Positions 1-25,081 of a stretch of DNA of 64,000 nucleotides are shown piece after piece; within the stretch, counting starts at the first letter, position 1, and each line of letters begins with the position of its first letter. This stretch comes from Hemibagrus wyckioides. Taxonomy: Eukaryota; Chordata; Actinopteri; Siluriformes; Bagridae. A program made the translations under genes and the position numbers. Under the pieces are notes generated by a model. The model saw only the letters and a program-made list of their open reading frames with translations. It did no database searches and was not told the origin of the DNA. The stretch lies in NCBI RefSeq assembly GCF_019097595.1, contig NC_080718.1:28155657-28219656 (forward strand), read 5' to 3'.

Positions 1-145
1 GCTCAAACTGCTGAAGAAGTTAATGCTGGTTCTGATAGAAAGAGGTCAGAATACACAGTGCAGGACGGGTCAGGGCTGTTTTGGCAGCAAAAAAGGGGGA
101 CCAACACAATATTAGGCAGGTGGGCATAATGTTATGGCTGATCAG
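1..145 (+). mobile_element. Tc1 family B internally deleted copy, right end
   Basis: Encodes [15 protein letters not shown] joined directly to QDGSGLFWQQK and ends in the terminal repeat GTTATGGCTGATCAG. It is the right end of a Tc1-like element whose transposase has lost its centre. The left part lies outside the window. It sits in an intron of the MTMR9-like gene. Confidence 0.8.
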
Positions 146-294
146 CATACAAGTGTGAAAATGTTTCACACTTATATGTATAAATGCTTATAAAAGCTAT
201 TTAGGTGTTAGATAAGAAGGTCTGGGTGTACAGTCATGTGCAGGTTATAACAGTTTATACATAATGATTAATTGAAGCTGTAATGGGTTTCCAG

Positions 295-837
295 GTGATC
301 ATGCGGAGCAGCCAGCCCATGACAGGAGCCAATAGGAAGCGCTGTAGGGAGGACGAGCTCCTCCTACAGACAGCCATTAACGAATCAGAGCTGGGTTACA
401 TCATAGACACGCGCTCCGCCCAGCAAGCCCAGCAGGCCAGGATGACCGGCGGGGGCTTCGAGTCTAAATCCTGCTATCGACCCTGGAAGAGATTACACAG
501 ACACATGGAGAGGTGTGTGTTATTTACACAAGCATGTAAGGAGTGTGTGTATGCTGTATATGTGCCAAGTGCTAGGTCAATAATTAACTCACCCAGTCTC
601 ACCCAAATGATGATCAGGTTCCCTTCTGAGCCTGGTTCCTCTCAAGGTTTCTTCCTCAGATCATCTATACTATACTTCTGTAAAGTGGCTTTGAGACTGG
701 ACAGAAAGTGCTGGACAAATAAATTGAAAGTGTTTCAATTTTCAATAAATTGAAAGTGTTTCTCTTTTGAGTGTTTTGCAGGAAGTACGGGTCAATGAAA
801 AGGTTCTTGAGTATGGATCTGTAGTGATCAGGTTCAA

Positions 838-871
<34 letters not shown>

Positions 872-1981
872 TTTCAGAGGTAAGGTGTTACAGGAGAGTT
901 TAATAAAGCTGGTCGAAGCATGCGTGGACTCGTCTCACAATATGGACCGCTGGCTGAGTAAGCTGGAGAACTCCAAATGGCTGTCTCACGTCCACAGCGC
1001 GCTGTCCACCGCCGGACTCGTGGCCGAGTGTGTAGAGAGGTGAGATCTCCAACAAGACTCTTACAGCAACGAGTAACAGTTAGAGCTGGCTTACAGCACT
1101 GTACAACGATATATTGATGAATATATTAATTTATTATAACGGGTTAATACGTAAAATATAATAGATCACACATTCAGACCAATCAGAGTCTGACTGTCCT
1201 GCACAGAGTCCTGACCTCAACCACATAGAACACCTTTGGGATGAATTAGAGTGGACACTGAGAGCCAGACCTTCTCGTCCAACATCAGTGCCTGACCTCA
1301 CAAATGTGCTTCTATAGGAATGGTCAAAAATTCCCATAAACACACTCCTAAACCTTGTGGAAAGCCTTCCCAGAAGAGTTGAAGCTGTTCTAGCTGTAAA
1401 GGGCGGGACAACTCCATATTACATTCATGTGCATGTAAAGGCAGACGTCCCAAAACTTTTGGTCTGCCTCACAGTCTCCACTCTAATTCATCCCAAAGGT
1501 GTTCTATGGGGTTGAGGTCAGGACTCTGTGCAGGCCAGTCAAGTTCCTCCACACCAAACTCTCTCGTCCATGTCTTTATGGACCTTGCTTTGGTCACTGG
1601 TGTACAGTCATGTTGGAACAGGAAGGGGTCATCCCCAAACTGTTCCCACAAAGAGCATGAAATTGTCCAAAATGTCTTGGTATGCTGACCCAGAGCAGCT
1701 TTAGTGTTTCACTTTTAAATATCTTTTCCAATTGTGAAGTCAGATATGTATAGACTGTTCATTCATGATGTTTGCTGGTGTTATATCTCTATTGCTCTGG
1801 CCTGCCTATTTGTGTTGTGGTTATTTTAGGGATGGTCACTCAGTGTTGGTTCATGGCTCTGAGGGAACAGATAGCACGCTGCTGGTGACGTCACTCGCTC
1901 AGCTCATCATGGACCCTGAGTGCAGAACGTTCACAGGCTTCCTCTGTCTGCTGGAGAGGGAGTGGGTACAGGTGAGGCACT

Positions 1982-2017
<36 letters not shown>

Positions 2018-4692
2018 TGTACAGACTCCTCCAGTTTCATCTCTGTCTAACTCAGTCTATACTAAAAGGAAAACACACATGCACTTTATGAGCAAAAGTA
2101 TGTGCACCCCTGACCTTCACACTTCACTTCTGGAAGGCTTTAAACTGGATGTTGGATTGTGTCTATGGGGATTAGTGGATATCCATTCAGCTACAAGATC
2201 ATTAGTGAGATCAGACTCAGGATGTTGAGGAGACTCCAGGTCCAGTTCATCCCATAGGTGGTCAGTGGGGTCGAGTCCGTTCTATATAATCGCGTCCTTC
2301 TGATTTTGTGAGAACATGTACACTATATTGCCAAAAGTTTTGGGACACCCCTCCAAATCATTGAGTTCAGGTGTTGTGTTTCAGGGGTTGGGCTCGGCCC
2401 CTTAGTTCCAGTGAAAGGAACTCTTAATGCTTCAGCTTCATACCAAGACATTTTAGACAATTTCATGCTCTTTGTGGGAACAGTTTGGGGATGACCCCTT
2501 CCTGTTCCAACATGACTGTACACCAGTGACCAAAGCAAGGTCCATAAAGACATGGATGAGTGAGTTTGGTGTGGAGGAACTTGACTGGGTCCTGACCTCA
2601 CCCTGATAGAACACCTTTGGGATGAATTAGAGCAGAGACTGTGAGGTGTGATGGTCAGGGGTGTACATACCTACATTTACACCACATCTCCATATGGCAC
2701 TCAACATATTCTTACACGTTTGATTCACTAACTATGTACCAGGCAGGTCACCCGTTTCAGCAGCGCTGTGCCCACTCCGCCTACTCTCACGCCCGGCTGA
2801 AGTACGAGTGTCCGTCCTTCCTGCTGCTGCTGGACTGTGTGTGGCAGATCATGCGTCAGTTCCCTTTGGCAATGGAGTTCAGTGAGGCTCTGCTGCTCAG
2901 ACTGGCGCAGGAAGCCTATGCCTCCGACTACGGGACCTTCCTCTGCAACAACGAACACGAGCGGTGAGACAGACCTTCATAAACACCTCAGACGATTTAT
3001 CTCTTAGATATCATCCGTTAGTTAGCGGACAGAACCCTGACCCTTTAGGTCAAGCAGTCTGTTCAGCTTTAATAACAATGCAGTTTCTAAAACAACAAGA
3101 CTCACACCGCTGTCGAATTCTGGATTCTGATTGGTCGGAAGGTTTGATTAGTTTTCTATACAGATCACTGATGTGGTGAAGGTAAAGGTTTCTGTAGGTT
3201 TCTGATACATTTAAGGAAGGAGTCTCCTGGGCCAGTGTTTTGTAAAAGTCAGAGGTAAAGCTGTAACTTTTTACTGAAGACGTTTTCCGACATCTTCAGG
3301 ACAGACGTTTCTCTGTAACATGACAAGCTTCTGGATTTTTTAATATTATCTGTGCAAGAGAGAGAAAAAATAGAGGCTGAGTCGGACAAATGATTGTGTA
3401 CAACTGCTTTACAGCTGTTTCATGGGAGTTCCATCACATTAAAACATAATTCTAAATACATTTATTTTTATAATATGTGTATTTAATGGATCAGATTGAC
3501 GATGTGGTATAGCGAGGAAATAAACATGGTGAAAATTAAACTGTTTTAAATAATAGGCCTAATTTATATTTAAAAAATCAGCTTAGCATGTGAAGAAAAA
3601 TATTTTTAATTGTTCTGCTTTTAATAAAAAAGTCTCTCAACACAAAGCAGTTAGAAGTCTCTAGGCTACAAACACTACAAATATGTTAATAATTATTTTT
3701 TACTTTTTTGTTTTTTCAGACACACGTTGCACGTGAAGGAAAACACACACTGCCTGTTCCGGTTTCTGTTGCAGTGTTCTGATAGAGAGCAGTACATTAA
3801 CCCTGTGTATGAACACACACAGCTCACCATCTGGCCTTCAGTCCAGCCGCAGTCTCTCCAGCTGTGGAACGGTGAGCGGACACCACACCACATACGGTCA
3901 CTCAAAATAACAAATTTAAAAACATAATAAAAATATTTTAAATAAAATAACAAATAAAAATAAATTCTAAATCACAGTAACAAATTTAAAAACAAAATAA
4001 CAAATAAAAAAAAATCCAAAAACACGGTAACAAATTTTAAAAAATAACAAATTAAAAAGCAAAGTAACAAATGTAAAAACAATAACAAAAAAAATAATAA
4101 AATAACAAATAAAAATAAATTCTAAATCACAGTAACAAATTTAAAAACACAATAACAAATTTTAAAAAATAACAAATTTAAAAGCAAAATAACAATTCTA
4201 GAATTGAAAAAAAAATTCTTAAAAACAAAAAAAAACCACAATTCAGACAAACAATTCAGGAAAAAGTAGGTATAGTTTGTGAGTCCCAGGTCCACCAAGC
4301 TGCCACTGCTGGGCCCCTGAGTAAGGCCCCTAACCCTCCATTCCTCAGTTGTATAAAATGAGATAAAAGTGGCTCTGGATAAAGGAGTCTATCAAATGCT
4401 AGAAATGTAATGTACTTAATATTGGCACTTTCCTGCTAATGAATCATGACTTTGTGTTAGATTCTCAAGCCATCTTCAGTGTTTCATTTGTGTGTGTGTG
4501 TGTGTAGGACTCTTCCTCAGGTGGACAGAACACACTCAGATGATGGACGAGGCCCGAGAGGAGATCAGGACTCTGGTCAAAGTCCACAGGAGAGAGAGGA
4601 TCAGCAGCGATGAAGCCACACACACACATCTCACACACCGAGACGCTCTCACGGTTCTCGAAAACTACATGGACGAGCTGACCATCCTGTGA
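295..4692 (+). CDS. mtmr9l: MTMR9-like myotubularin pseudophosphatase, 3' six exons (partial gene)
   Basis: Six exons join in phase to 359 residues plus stop: 295-512, 878-1039, 1830-1971, 2743-2963, 3720-3871, 4508-4692, all with GT/AG borders. The protein follows human MTMR9 from its middle (VIMRSxQP, GYIIDTRS, KLVEAC, NMDRWLSKLE, AGHPFQQRCA, ASDYGTFLCNNE, IWPSV-PQSL) to the C-terminus. The active-site loop at fragment residues 135-143 reads HGSEGTDST, so the catalytic Cys and Arg of the HCxxGxDR loop are replaced, as in MTMR9. It is therefore a pseudophosphatase. Known family role: MTMR9 binds active MTMR6/7/8 and regulates PI3P/PI(3,5)P2 turnover on endosomal membranes. N-terminal GRAM/PH and early phosphatase exons lie off the left edge. 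Identity to human MTMR9 looks only about half in the first exon, and the last 45 residues do not match its coiled-coil tail. A paralogue (mtmr9-like) therefore fits better than the true orthologue. Introns carry Tc1 pieces, a SINE and TG tracts. Confidence 0.85.
595..665 (+). repeat. Short fragment of the LINE 3' UTR family
   Basis: The stretch around CCTGGTTCCTCTCAAGGTTT matches the LINE-tail copies near 24.5 kb and, reversed, 57.8 kb. It is only about 70 bp long, so family assignment rests on that match. Confidence 0.45.
839..866 (+). repeat. (TG)14 tract immediately before a splice acceptor
   Basis: Fourteen TG units end 11 nt before the exon at 878, with only TATGTTTTCAG between. The acceptor has almost no other polypyrimidine tract. 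Confidence 0.9.
1191..1686. mobile_element. Tc1 family A fold-back copy (truncated)
   Basis: The + strand carries the transposase C-terminal part (PNP-type ...EHLWDEL.. to the CGTCCCAAAACTTTTGG right end near 1463). Reversed transposase sequence (SLWEQFGDDPFLFQHD..EELDWPAQSPDLNPIEHLWDELE on the minus strand) follows at once. Neither outer terminus is complete. It lies in an intron of the MTMR9-like gene. Confidence 0.8.
1982..2015 (+). repeat. (TG)n tract just after a splice donor
   Basis: A TG run beginning about 10 nt after the donor that follows the exon 1830-1971. Confidence 0.85.
2095..2285. mobile_element. Degenerate Tc1-like remnant
   Basis: GAGCAAAAGTATGTGCACCCC resembles a Tc1 terminus. 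It is followed by decayed minus-strand transposase-like sequence (TTCATCCCATAGGTGGTCAG), similar in layout to the family A copies but strongly diverged. Confidence 0.4.
2321..2645 (+). mobile_element. Tc1 family A deletion derivative, right-truncated
   Basis: Starts with the terminal repeat CACTATATTGCCAAAAG after a TA, jumps directly to the transposase second half (GPLVPVKGTLNASASYQDIL, FQHDCTPVTKARSIKTW) and breaks off after the DELE-type motif. It lies in the intron before the exon at 2743. Confidence 0.85.
3100..3330 (+). repeat. Interspersed repeat, GGAAGGAGTCTCC family
   Basis: Starts near TTCTGGATTCTGATTGGTCG and contains GGAAGGAGTCTCC followed by GGTAAAGCTGTAAC. The same motifs recur near 9.4, 10.9-11.2, 30.3-30.6 and 59.4 kb on either strand. 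Probably a non-autonomous DNA element; the superfamily is not clear by eye. Confidence 0.6.
3880..4260 (+). repeat. AT-rich degenerate tandem repeat (AATAACAAATTTAAAAAC-like)
   Basis: About 380 bp made of shuffled AACAAATTTAAAAAC, AATAACAAAT and AAAAATAAA modules in the last intron of the MTMR9-like gene. No coding potential. Confidence 0.75.
4275..4415 (+). mobile_element. tRNA-derived SINE, 5'-truncated
   Basis: The body AAGCTGCCACTGCTGGGCCC plus the tail TGAGATAAAAGTGGCTCTGG ... CAAATGCTAGAAATGTAATG is the familiar teleost SINE body/tail. The same family is seen more completely at 27.8 kb and reversed at 8.7 kb. Confidence 0.7.
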
Positions 4693-5005
4693 CCATCCAC
4701 TCTCCACCTCCTCGCTCTGTTCATGTCCTGCTCACCTCGTCTGTTTACAGTTTACCTCCATGCCACTGTAAAAAAATATTTGATTTCTCAGTGACTCCTT
4801 TTAGATTTGAAGATTATCGATGGGAAATGAAACCTGAAACCCTTTTTTCCATGCTCAGGGATCTTCCTGTTAGCCGAGACAGGAACAGGAAGCTACGAAC
4901 GTCACGTTTCGGGTTCGCGCACATCATCATTTTTAATATTCCCCAGTGTTACCCTCAGGTTGGACTTTATGTAGGCTGTTTATAGTACTGTGAATTTCTA
5001 TCTGA

Positions 5006-5011
5006 ATTAAA
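5006..5011 (+). terminator. Probable poly(A) signal of the MTMR9-like gene
   Basis: ATTAAA about 315 nt after the stop at 4692. It is the first plausible signal in the 3' flank, and the tandem array starts 36 nt later. Confidence 0.5.
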
Positions 5012-5046
5012 GGCTTTTACACACCTGAAATATTCTCCCTGTGTGA

Positions 5047-5403
5047 TTAAACAGAATCCTGGGTTTATGTAGTTAGAGGTTATAAACTCCAGTTAAACAG
5101 AATCCTGGGTTTATGTAGTTAGAGGTTATAAACTCCAGTTAAACAGAATCCTGGGTTTATGTAGTTGGAGGTTATAAACTCCAGTTAAACAGAATCCTGG
5201 GTTTATGTAATTAGAGGTTATAAACTCCAGTTAAACAGAATCCTGGGTTTATGTAGTTGGAGGTTATAAACTCCAGTTAAACAGAATCCTGGGTTTATGT
5301 AATTAGAGGTTATAAACTCCAGTTAAACAGAATCCTGGGTTTATGTAGTTAGAGGTTATAAACTCCAGTTAAACAGAATCCTGGGTTTATGTAGTTGGAG
5401 GTT
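5047..5403 (+). repeat. 46-bp minisatellite, about 7.7 copies
   Basis: Unit begins TTAAACAGAATCCTGGGTTT and ends TATAAACTCCAG. Copies differ only at GTAGTTAGAGG / GTAGTTGGAGG / GTAATTAGAGG. Near-identity suggests recent expansion. It lies directly downstream of the MTMR9-like 3' UTR. Confidence 0.95.
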
Positions 5404-6158
5404 TCACACTGCTCCTCCTTTCCCCTGGGGTTAACACTGAATCCTGGCTCTTCAGAATCTGCCCTTGTTCCACACTCTACATTCCTAACCCCTGCTGCAA
5501 CCTTCTGCTTATTTACATATTAATGAATCGACAATCCTGATTGGAGAAATCTATTGACCACTTTAAACAATGACTCGTCTCACACTTTCACGATTGTCGT
5601 CTAGTCGACCAGCCGTTCTTTCGTTGACATCCAACTTCCACTAATTTTTCACTCGGTTCCTTAAATACCTGACTCTCGTCCAGTTTGTCCTGAACAGACT
5701 TTTTCTGACCATAACTATTAAAAATAAAATGCTCCAGTTTTCTCTCACCATCTGACATTTTTTTTATTTTTCCCTCAAATTCTGTAGCTACTATTTACAC
5801 AATAGGTATGTATAAAGCACGTGATGCACACTGGTCAGTCTCTGATCGTGTCTGTTGCTTAGAAACTAGCCCTCACGTTTCGATACTGCTTCAGAGCAGG
5901 GTTTCATAACCTCATGGGGAAAAAAGGTGTCTAAATTACATGTGTGAAAAGTTTACAGTGATGAAGATCACATGATTAACGATGTTTTGTGAGCAGATCG
6001 ACTTTACACGACGTTAATCTGTAACAGATCATGATTAAAAACGACGACTGAATGACTTTAAGTCCAGATTTATTCTTTCTTTCTGACCTTTGAGGATTGT
6101 TTTTATGATAATTTTAAGGTTTGTTAGTGTGGAGTGCTAACATTGAAATATATGTACA
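5404..6158. other. Intergenic, nothing recognised
   Basis: Unique-looking AT-rich sequence between the 46-bp array and the Tc1 copy. I see no exon, RNA gene or clear repeat in it. Confidence 0.5.
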
Positions 6159-6160
6159 TA

Positions 6161-6692
6161 CACTGTGTTGCCAAAAGTATTGGGACGTTTGCCTTTACAT
6201 GCACATGGATGTAATATGGAGTTGTCCCGCCCTTTGCAACTATATATTCTGGGAAGGCTTTCCACAAGGTTTAGGAGTGTGTTTATGGGGATTTTTGACC
6301 GTTCCTCTAGAAGCGTATTTGTGAGGTCAGGCACTGATGTTGGATGAGAAGGTCTGGCTCACAGTGTCCACTCTAATTCATCCTAAAGGTGTTCTATGGG
6401 GTTGAGGTCAGGACTCTGTGCAGGCCAGTCAAGTTCCTCCACACCAAACTCACTCATCCATGTCTTTATGGACCTTGCTTTGGTCACTGGTGTACAGTCA
6501 TGTTGGAACAGGAAGGGGTCAGCCCCAAACTGTTCCCACAAAGAGCATGAAATTGCCCAAAATGTCTTGGTATGAAGCTGAAGCATTAAGAGTTCCTTTC
6601 ACTGGAACTAAGGGGCCGAACCCAACCCCTGAAAAACAACACCTGAACTCAATGATTTGGAGGGGTGTCCCAATACTTTTGGCGATATAGTG
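6161..6692 (-). mobile_element. Complete Tc1 family A deletion derivative (532 bp) with TA target duplication
   Basis: Termini CACTGTGTTGCCAAAAGTAT and ..CCAATACTTTTGGCGATATAGTG are inverted and flanked by TA on both sides (6159-6160, 6693-6694). The minus strand encodes the transposase C-terminal half only. The N-terminal half, including the DNA-binding domain and first catalytic Asp, is deleted. This is the reference copy for the simple, non-palindromic form. Confidence 0.9.
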
Positions 6693-6694
6693 TA

Positions 6695-7588
6695 TGTGTG
6701 TGTATAATTTAGAAAAGTTGCTGGTGAATGTGAACAAACCCACAGCATGTATCATGAGATAAAGACTAGAGAATAACGCTGAACATTGCTGGGAAAGTTT
6801 CTTTTGTGTTGTTTGTTTCTAACTGCGATCCCAAAACTATTAAAATCTGATCAACTCGATAGACAATGTAACCTTAGCAATCTTTATCACTAGCCTCCAG
6901 TCATTAGCTAATTTATGCTAGGTGGCTAAATTTCCCACAACGTGAACTGTCGGCATGTTCCCACGTGCAAAGCATATGTTCATGGAATTTAAACACACAC
7001 ACACACACACACAGGAACAGTGAGAAAGCTTAGCATTTTTACAAGGTTAATATGCCACACTAGGTGTGTGTGCGCGTGCGTGTGTGTGCGCGCACGCGCG
7101 TGCTTCACTACAAAAAAAGCGGTCCAGTTTGTTGTCAGTTATGTAACGGTTGTAACGGTACAGAAAAGCTGAATGCTGATTGGTTAAAACTGGGCTCTCG
7201 AGCGCGAGCTGCGTAACGGTAATTATTTAAAACGACAGTTATTAAAGTGGGTTTTTTTGTTGTCACGCCATCTTGTGGCTGATTATAAAATGGCGACCAA
7301 AAAAACAATAATAAATACATTTAGCGTGCTAAAATTAAATATATTAAAAAATATAAAAACATAAACAATAATTCAAGAAAAATATATTTGTATACTTGTA
7401 TATTTATTTGTCTATGTTTGTGTGTTTGTGTAGTTTCACAGTAAAAAGGGCCAGCTCAGCTGAACTCCACCATTATAATGAAAGTGAGCAGCAGTCAGCA
7501 GGTTTTTAGTTCTTTGTCCCCTCTGAAGCATTTGGGTGGAAGTTGCAGTCCGTATGGAACGATCACCGAGCAGAGACACGGCTTTAAA
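6695..7588. other. Intergenic with CA and alternating GC/GT tracts
   Basis: Holds (CA)10 at 6993-7012 and a GTGTGCGCGTGCG / GCGCGCACGCGCG alternating purine-pyrimidine run at about 7063-7103, capable of Z-DNA. No gene seen. Confidence 0.6.
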
Positions 7589-7605
7589 AACTACATTTCC
7601 CAGAG
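7589..7605 (+). promoter_or_regulatory. ZNF143/Staf-like site in the tdh promoter
   Basis: AACTACATTTCCCAGAG matches the ACTACANNTCCCAG core of the vertebrate ZNF143 (SBF) element. It lies upstream of the candidate first exon of tdh, which supports a promoter here. Function is inferred. Confidence 0.5.
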
Positions 7606-7639
7606 ACACGCCCAGTGATGTTCCTATGCACTGATCCGC

Positions 7640-7784
7640 GACTGATCACCTCTTAATCTCTTCATTCTAAACCTCTAAACAACCGAAAATCCTCCTGCTG
7701 CCATCCTCCTCCATCAGCAGGAACACACAGGTCTTTATTCTCACAGTCTCGCTTTAACCTGCAGTGTTGAAGACCTCAGAACAG
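7640..7784 (+). other. tdh: Candidate non-coding first exon of tdh
   Basis: Sequence after the ZNF143-like motif ends in CTCAGAACAG followed by a GTAGAA donor at 7785. The next acceptor, TTTTGGTTTTAG at 9191, leads into the coding exon six bases before the ATG. The 5' limit is unknown, and no ATG-led tdh-like frame lies in it. Confidence 0.5.
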
Positions 7785-8685
7785 GTAGAAAACTGAACTT
7801 TCTTTTGCTTTAAAATGTGACTTTAATCAAAGCCTCGATCCTGATTCACACTGTTTAGCTCTTCACTCTAGTACGAAATGAACAAATACTAAAGTATGGA
7901 ATTAACACCTTGACAATCGTGTGACGTCATAAAGCATTGTTGAAATTACTCACAGTGTTAAATGAACATGTGTTACACGAACAAATTCATACTACGTTCC
8001 TGAATAAACACTTATTGATCTCATATAACACCAAAATTGTTTTAAATTGACACCATAAGTGTTGAACTAACTCTTAAGGTTTTTATTTAAGCTTAATATG
8101 TTTACAGATCCATATTACACGTTTAAGACGACTTATATTGTACATATAGTGTTGTAAAGTGTTTATTTAGGCCTGATTAATTTACACATTTGTATTACAG
8201 TATTGAATTAACATGCATAGTCTTGAAATGAGTGTTGAAATGACCCTTATAGTGCTAAATGAGCATGAAAAACACTCTTACAGTGTTTATTTCAGCTCGT
8301 TTAACTCATATAGTATTGAAACTAATCTTGAAATTACTCTTATGGTGTTAAATGAACACCTGAAGTGTTGAACTAACAGATCTTGGTGTTAATTTAAGTC
8401 TAATGCGTACAAAAATCCATAACATGCCTAGTATTGTTGTTGAATTTATTCTTATAGTGTTCAATTAATGCCTTAACCTCTGTCTGATGTGTACAAAAAT
8501 GTGTATTAGTGTTAAATTTATTCATATAGTATTGAAATTAGTGTTGAAATGACTCTTATAGTTACATTAAATGTGTTGTAAAGTGTTTCTTGAAGCCTGA
8601 GGTGTTTAGCATTACTGTGTCACTCTGCAGGTCCTAATTAAACTAAACTAAACACACTTAAGTGTTGAATTAACACCCAGTCTAC
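7785..8685 (+). repeat. tdh intron 1: degenerate GTGTTGAAAT/GTGTTAAATGAAC repeat
   Basis: Loose repetition of TCTTATAGTGTTAAATGAAC-type words with irregular spacing, about 7870-8640. It also holds a perfect TGACGTCA at 7922-7929. No exon seen. Confidence 0.5.
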
Positions 8686-8867
8686 CAAATTACCCCATCC
8701 TTGGAGGGTTGGGGTCAGAGCACAGGGTCAGCCATGATGCAGTGTCCCTATTGCAGGGGAGGGTTAACAGCCTTGCTCCTGGGCCCAACGGTGGCAGCTT
8801 GGCGGTGCTGGGGCTGGAACCCTGATCTTCCAGTCAGACCCAGACCCTTAACCCCTTGAGCTACCAT
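8686..8867 (-). mobile_element. tRNA-derived SINE, minus strand, near full length
   Basis: Reading the minus strand: A-box-like TGGTAGCTCAAGGGGTTAAG, B-box-like GGTTCCAGCCC, then the body AAGCTGCCACCGTTGGGCCC and CATGGCTGACCCTGTGCTCT. This is the classic teleost tRNA-head SINE. Located in tdh intron 1. Confidence 0.8.
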
Positions 8868-9197
8868 TATCCCAGCAGAGTGTAACTCATAGAGGGTTCT
8901 TTTAGCTCTAGCTTTATTTATCAGGCTAAACACTGGGTTAATTAAGATTGGGTTACATATGTTAATTAAATATTATAGTTGTTAAATGGTGTAGCAGTGT
9001 TTTAATTCTTTGATTATAGTGTTGTTATTAACGAGTACATTAACTAGTAATATAAGACTATGTAGTCTTTAATAAAGAATTTCAGCTTGATTCAGAGTGT
9101 TTATTGTTTATTATTGGTTAGCATCAAACTACACTACTAGCATCGTGTAGGTGTTTAATCGTTGAACTGAAGTGTTCAATTTTGGTTTTAGTCGAAT

Positions 9198-22791
<13,594 letters not shown>

Positions 22792-23800
22792 CAGCTTCAT
22801 CACACCACCACCACGCTGCTGATGACTTTAAAACACAGAATATTTTATTCCTTTACAAAATGCAGGCATCTGCTCAGGATCAACACTGTGTGCATCACAT
22901 TAGATAGAGAGGTGTAGCTTGAGAAGTCATAGAGAAGCCAAAGCAGCCTTCTTTCTGGGATGATGAAGGAGTTTAGTGCAGTATAGCGCATTAACTTCTG
23001 AAGTTTATACATTCTGTGGCTTTTTAAAGATTTTAGAAGTGTCCAAACCCAAATCAGTGGACTTCCTGATGGACGGAAGGATGACAGAAAGCTCGAGAAG
23101 ACAAACCCGAGTTATCTGTAGCATGTTTTCCTCTTACTGAAACTATAGGAGACAGCATAGAAATATAAATGTAAATCTAGGCTACAAGGTGAAGGAAAAA
23201 GGCAGGATGCAGGAGGGATGAAGAGGTGAAGTGTGCTTTGTGTCAATACTGAGAACATCTACATCAACATCTGGTTTAAACCTGAATGGTGTCAGAATAG
23301 TGTGTGAGTAGTGTGACAAACAGCACATGTAAGGAAAATGAAAATGTGAGTGAGCTGCTTCTAAAATTAGCCCAAAGAGGTGCAAGATAAAGGGGTTTGG
23401 AATACGTCCAGGGTTCGGAAATGAAACTATAGACTCTTAGAGTATAGAGGATGTAATGTTTGGAAATAAAGCTAAAGGCAAAAAGCTTATAAAAAAAGGA
23501 CAAAAGAAAAGAAAATGTCTGTCTTTATCCACGGTGTGTAGATAGATTTTGGAGAAACAGACATGTTTTTGAGTTAAGCCTAAGATAGATTCATTTTGGT
23601 GACAAGCAATTATATAACGAAAAAACTATATATATTTTTTTTAAAAATACAATAAGCTTCTGTCATAATTAGCTGGGTGGGATTTTAGAGGTCATAGTGA
23701 GCCATGGAGATGAGTTTTTAATATCCAGTCATTATGTGAACTTGGACATATATGACTGTTTTATTCACATTATTGACAAAGATAATAAATAAATCATTTA
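22792..23800 (+). other. tdh 3' UTR and flank
   Basis: About 1 kb of unique sequence with no further exon. Candidate poly(A) signals AATAAA occur at 23465-23470 and 23784-23789. The later one is followed by an AT-rich stretch. Confidence 0.5.
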
Positions 23801-23929
23801 CTCAGTATTGTGAATTTTTTGTTATTTTTTCAAACAGAGATACACAAAAAAGTTTTTATCTGTGTTTATCCCGGTTGAATTTGGGTTTTTGTCTTGGTCT
23901 TTGTTCTCTGTGAATGGCAAAGAGATAGC

Positions 23930-24640
23930 CAAGTCCAATATTTAGCTATTTAGCTCCTAAACTTTGGAATAGTCTTCCTGACAGCGTTCGGGGCTCAGAC
24001 ACAGTCTCTCAGTTGAAACGTAGATTGAAGACTTATCTCTTTAGCCAGGCATACACTTAATACACCCCATAACCGTGTATTCCAGTACATTTGATTAGGA
24101 TATATTATCATCTAGTTCTGCTAATATCATGAACAGCAGCTATGCCAATTCCTTTCCACTTGTTTCCCTTCTTCTACCCATTCTGAGGCATCTGGAGACT
24201 GTGCAAGCTCCAGTTGTGTTCCACTTCTTGAAGATTTCAGTGAGGAGAAGCCAACCCTGAGAATATCCAGAGGCATCCAGAGATGGACCAGTGCCATTTG
24301 GATTGTGCTTAATGAAGATTTCAGGCATTCGAAGAGAAGATGCGGACTTTGAGAACAACAATCAATACACAAAATAACATTCTACACATACTGTATCTGC
24401 ACCACACAACTCCAAAAGACTGTATATGACTGTAGAAAGGACATTGTTCATATCACACTCTCTGATGTTTAGAATAATTTATAATCACACTCTCCGGTGT
24501 CACTCAAATGAGGATGAGGCTCCATTTTGAGTCTGGTTCCTCTCAAGTTTGCTTCCTCTTACCATCTAAGGGAGTTTTTCCTAGCCACAGTCACCTCAAG
24601 CTTGCTCACTAGGGATGATTTTGTCTAACATCTAGTCTGT
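23930..24640 (+). mobile_element. LINE fragment: reverse-transcriptase C-terminus plus 3' UTR
   Basis: From 23937 the + strand encodes YLAPKLWNSLPDSV, then SQLKRRLKTYLF and a stop. This is the conserved C-terminus of L2/Rex-type fish LINE ORF2. The following 3' UTR matches, in reverse, the copy at 57.6-58.0 kb (CTTACCATCTAAGGGAGTTT, CAAGCTTGCTCACTAGGGAT). The 3' tail itself is missing here. Exact clade not decidable by eye. Confidence 0.7.
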
Positions 24641-24759
24641 GTGTGTGGGTGTCCTCCAGGTTCTTTGGTCCCTCTCAAAACATTGATTACACCCCTAGCT
24701 GTAAATACGTATATTATCAGTGGAGACACAAACGTATTCCCACCTCAGGCTCTTGTACA

Positions 24760-25075
24760 GGATCATTTCTGAGAAGGCTTTCCCACTAGATTTTGCACTT
24801 TGCTTTCAGACACCAAGACCATTAGTGAGATCAGGAACTGACGTTAGGTGAGGAGATCTGGGGCGCAGTCAGTGTTCCTGTTTATCCTAAAGGTGTTCAT
24901 TGGGGTTAAGTAAGAGACGAGGCTTTGTGAAAGAACACTCAAGTTCTTCCACTCCATTATTACGACAGCATGTCTTGATGGAGCTGCTTTGTACACAGGG
25001 GCATTGTTATGCTGGAGCAATGTTTGGGCCTTTAGTTCCATTAAAAGGAAACTGTAATTCTGCAGCATAAGTACA
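24760..25075 (-). mobile_element. Old, decayed Tc1-like remnant
   Basis: Minus-strand order of features matches family A transposase (TATCCTAAAGGTGTTCATTG, then TCAAGTTCTTCCACTCC, then CATTGTTATGCTGGAGCAAT) but with heavy divergence. It abuts the family B copy. Confidence 0.5.
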
Positions 25076-25081
25076 TATTTA

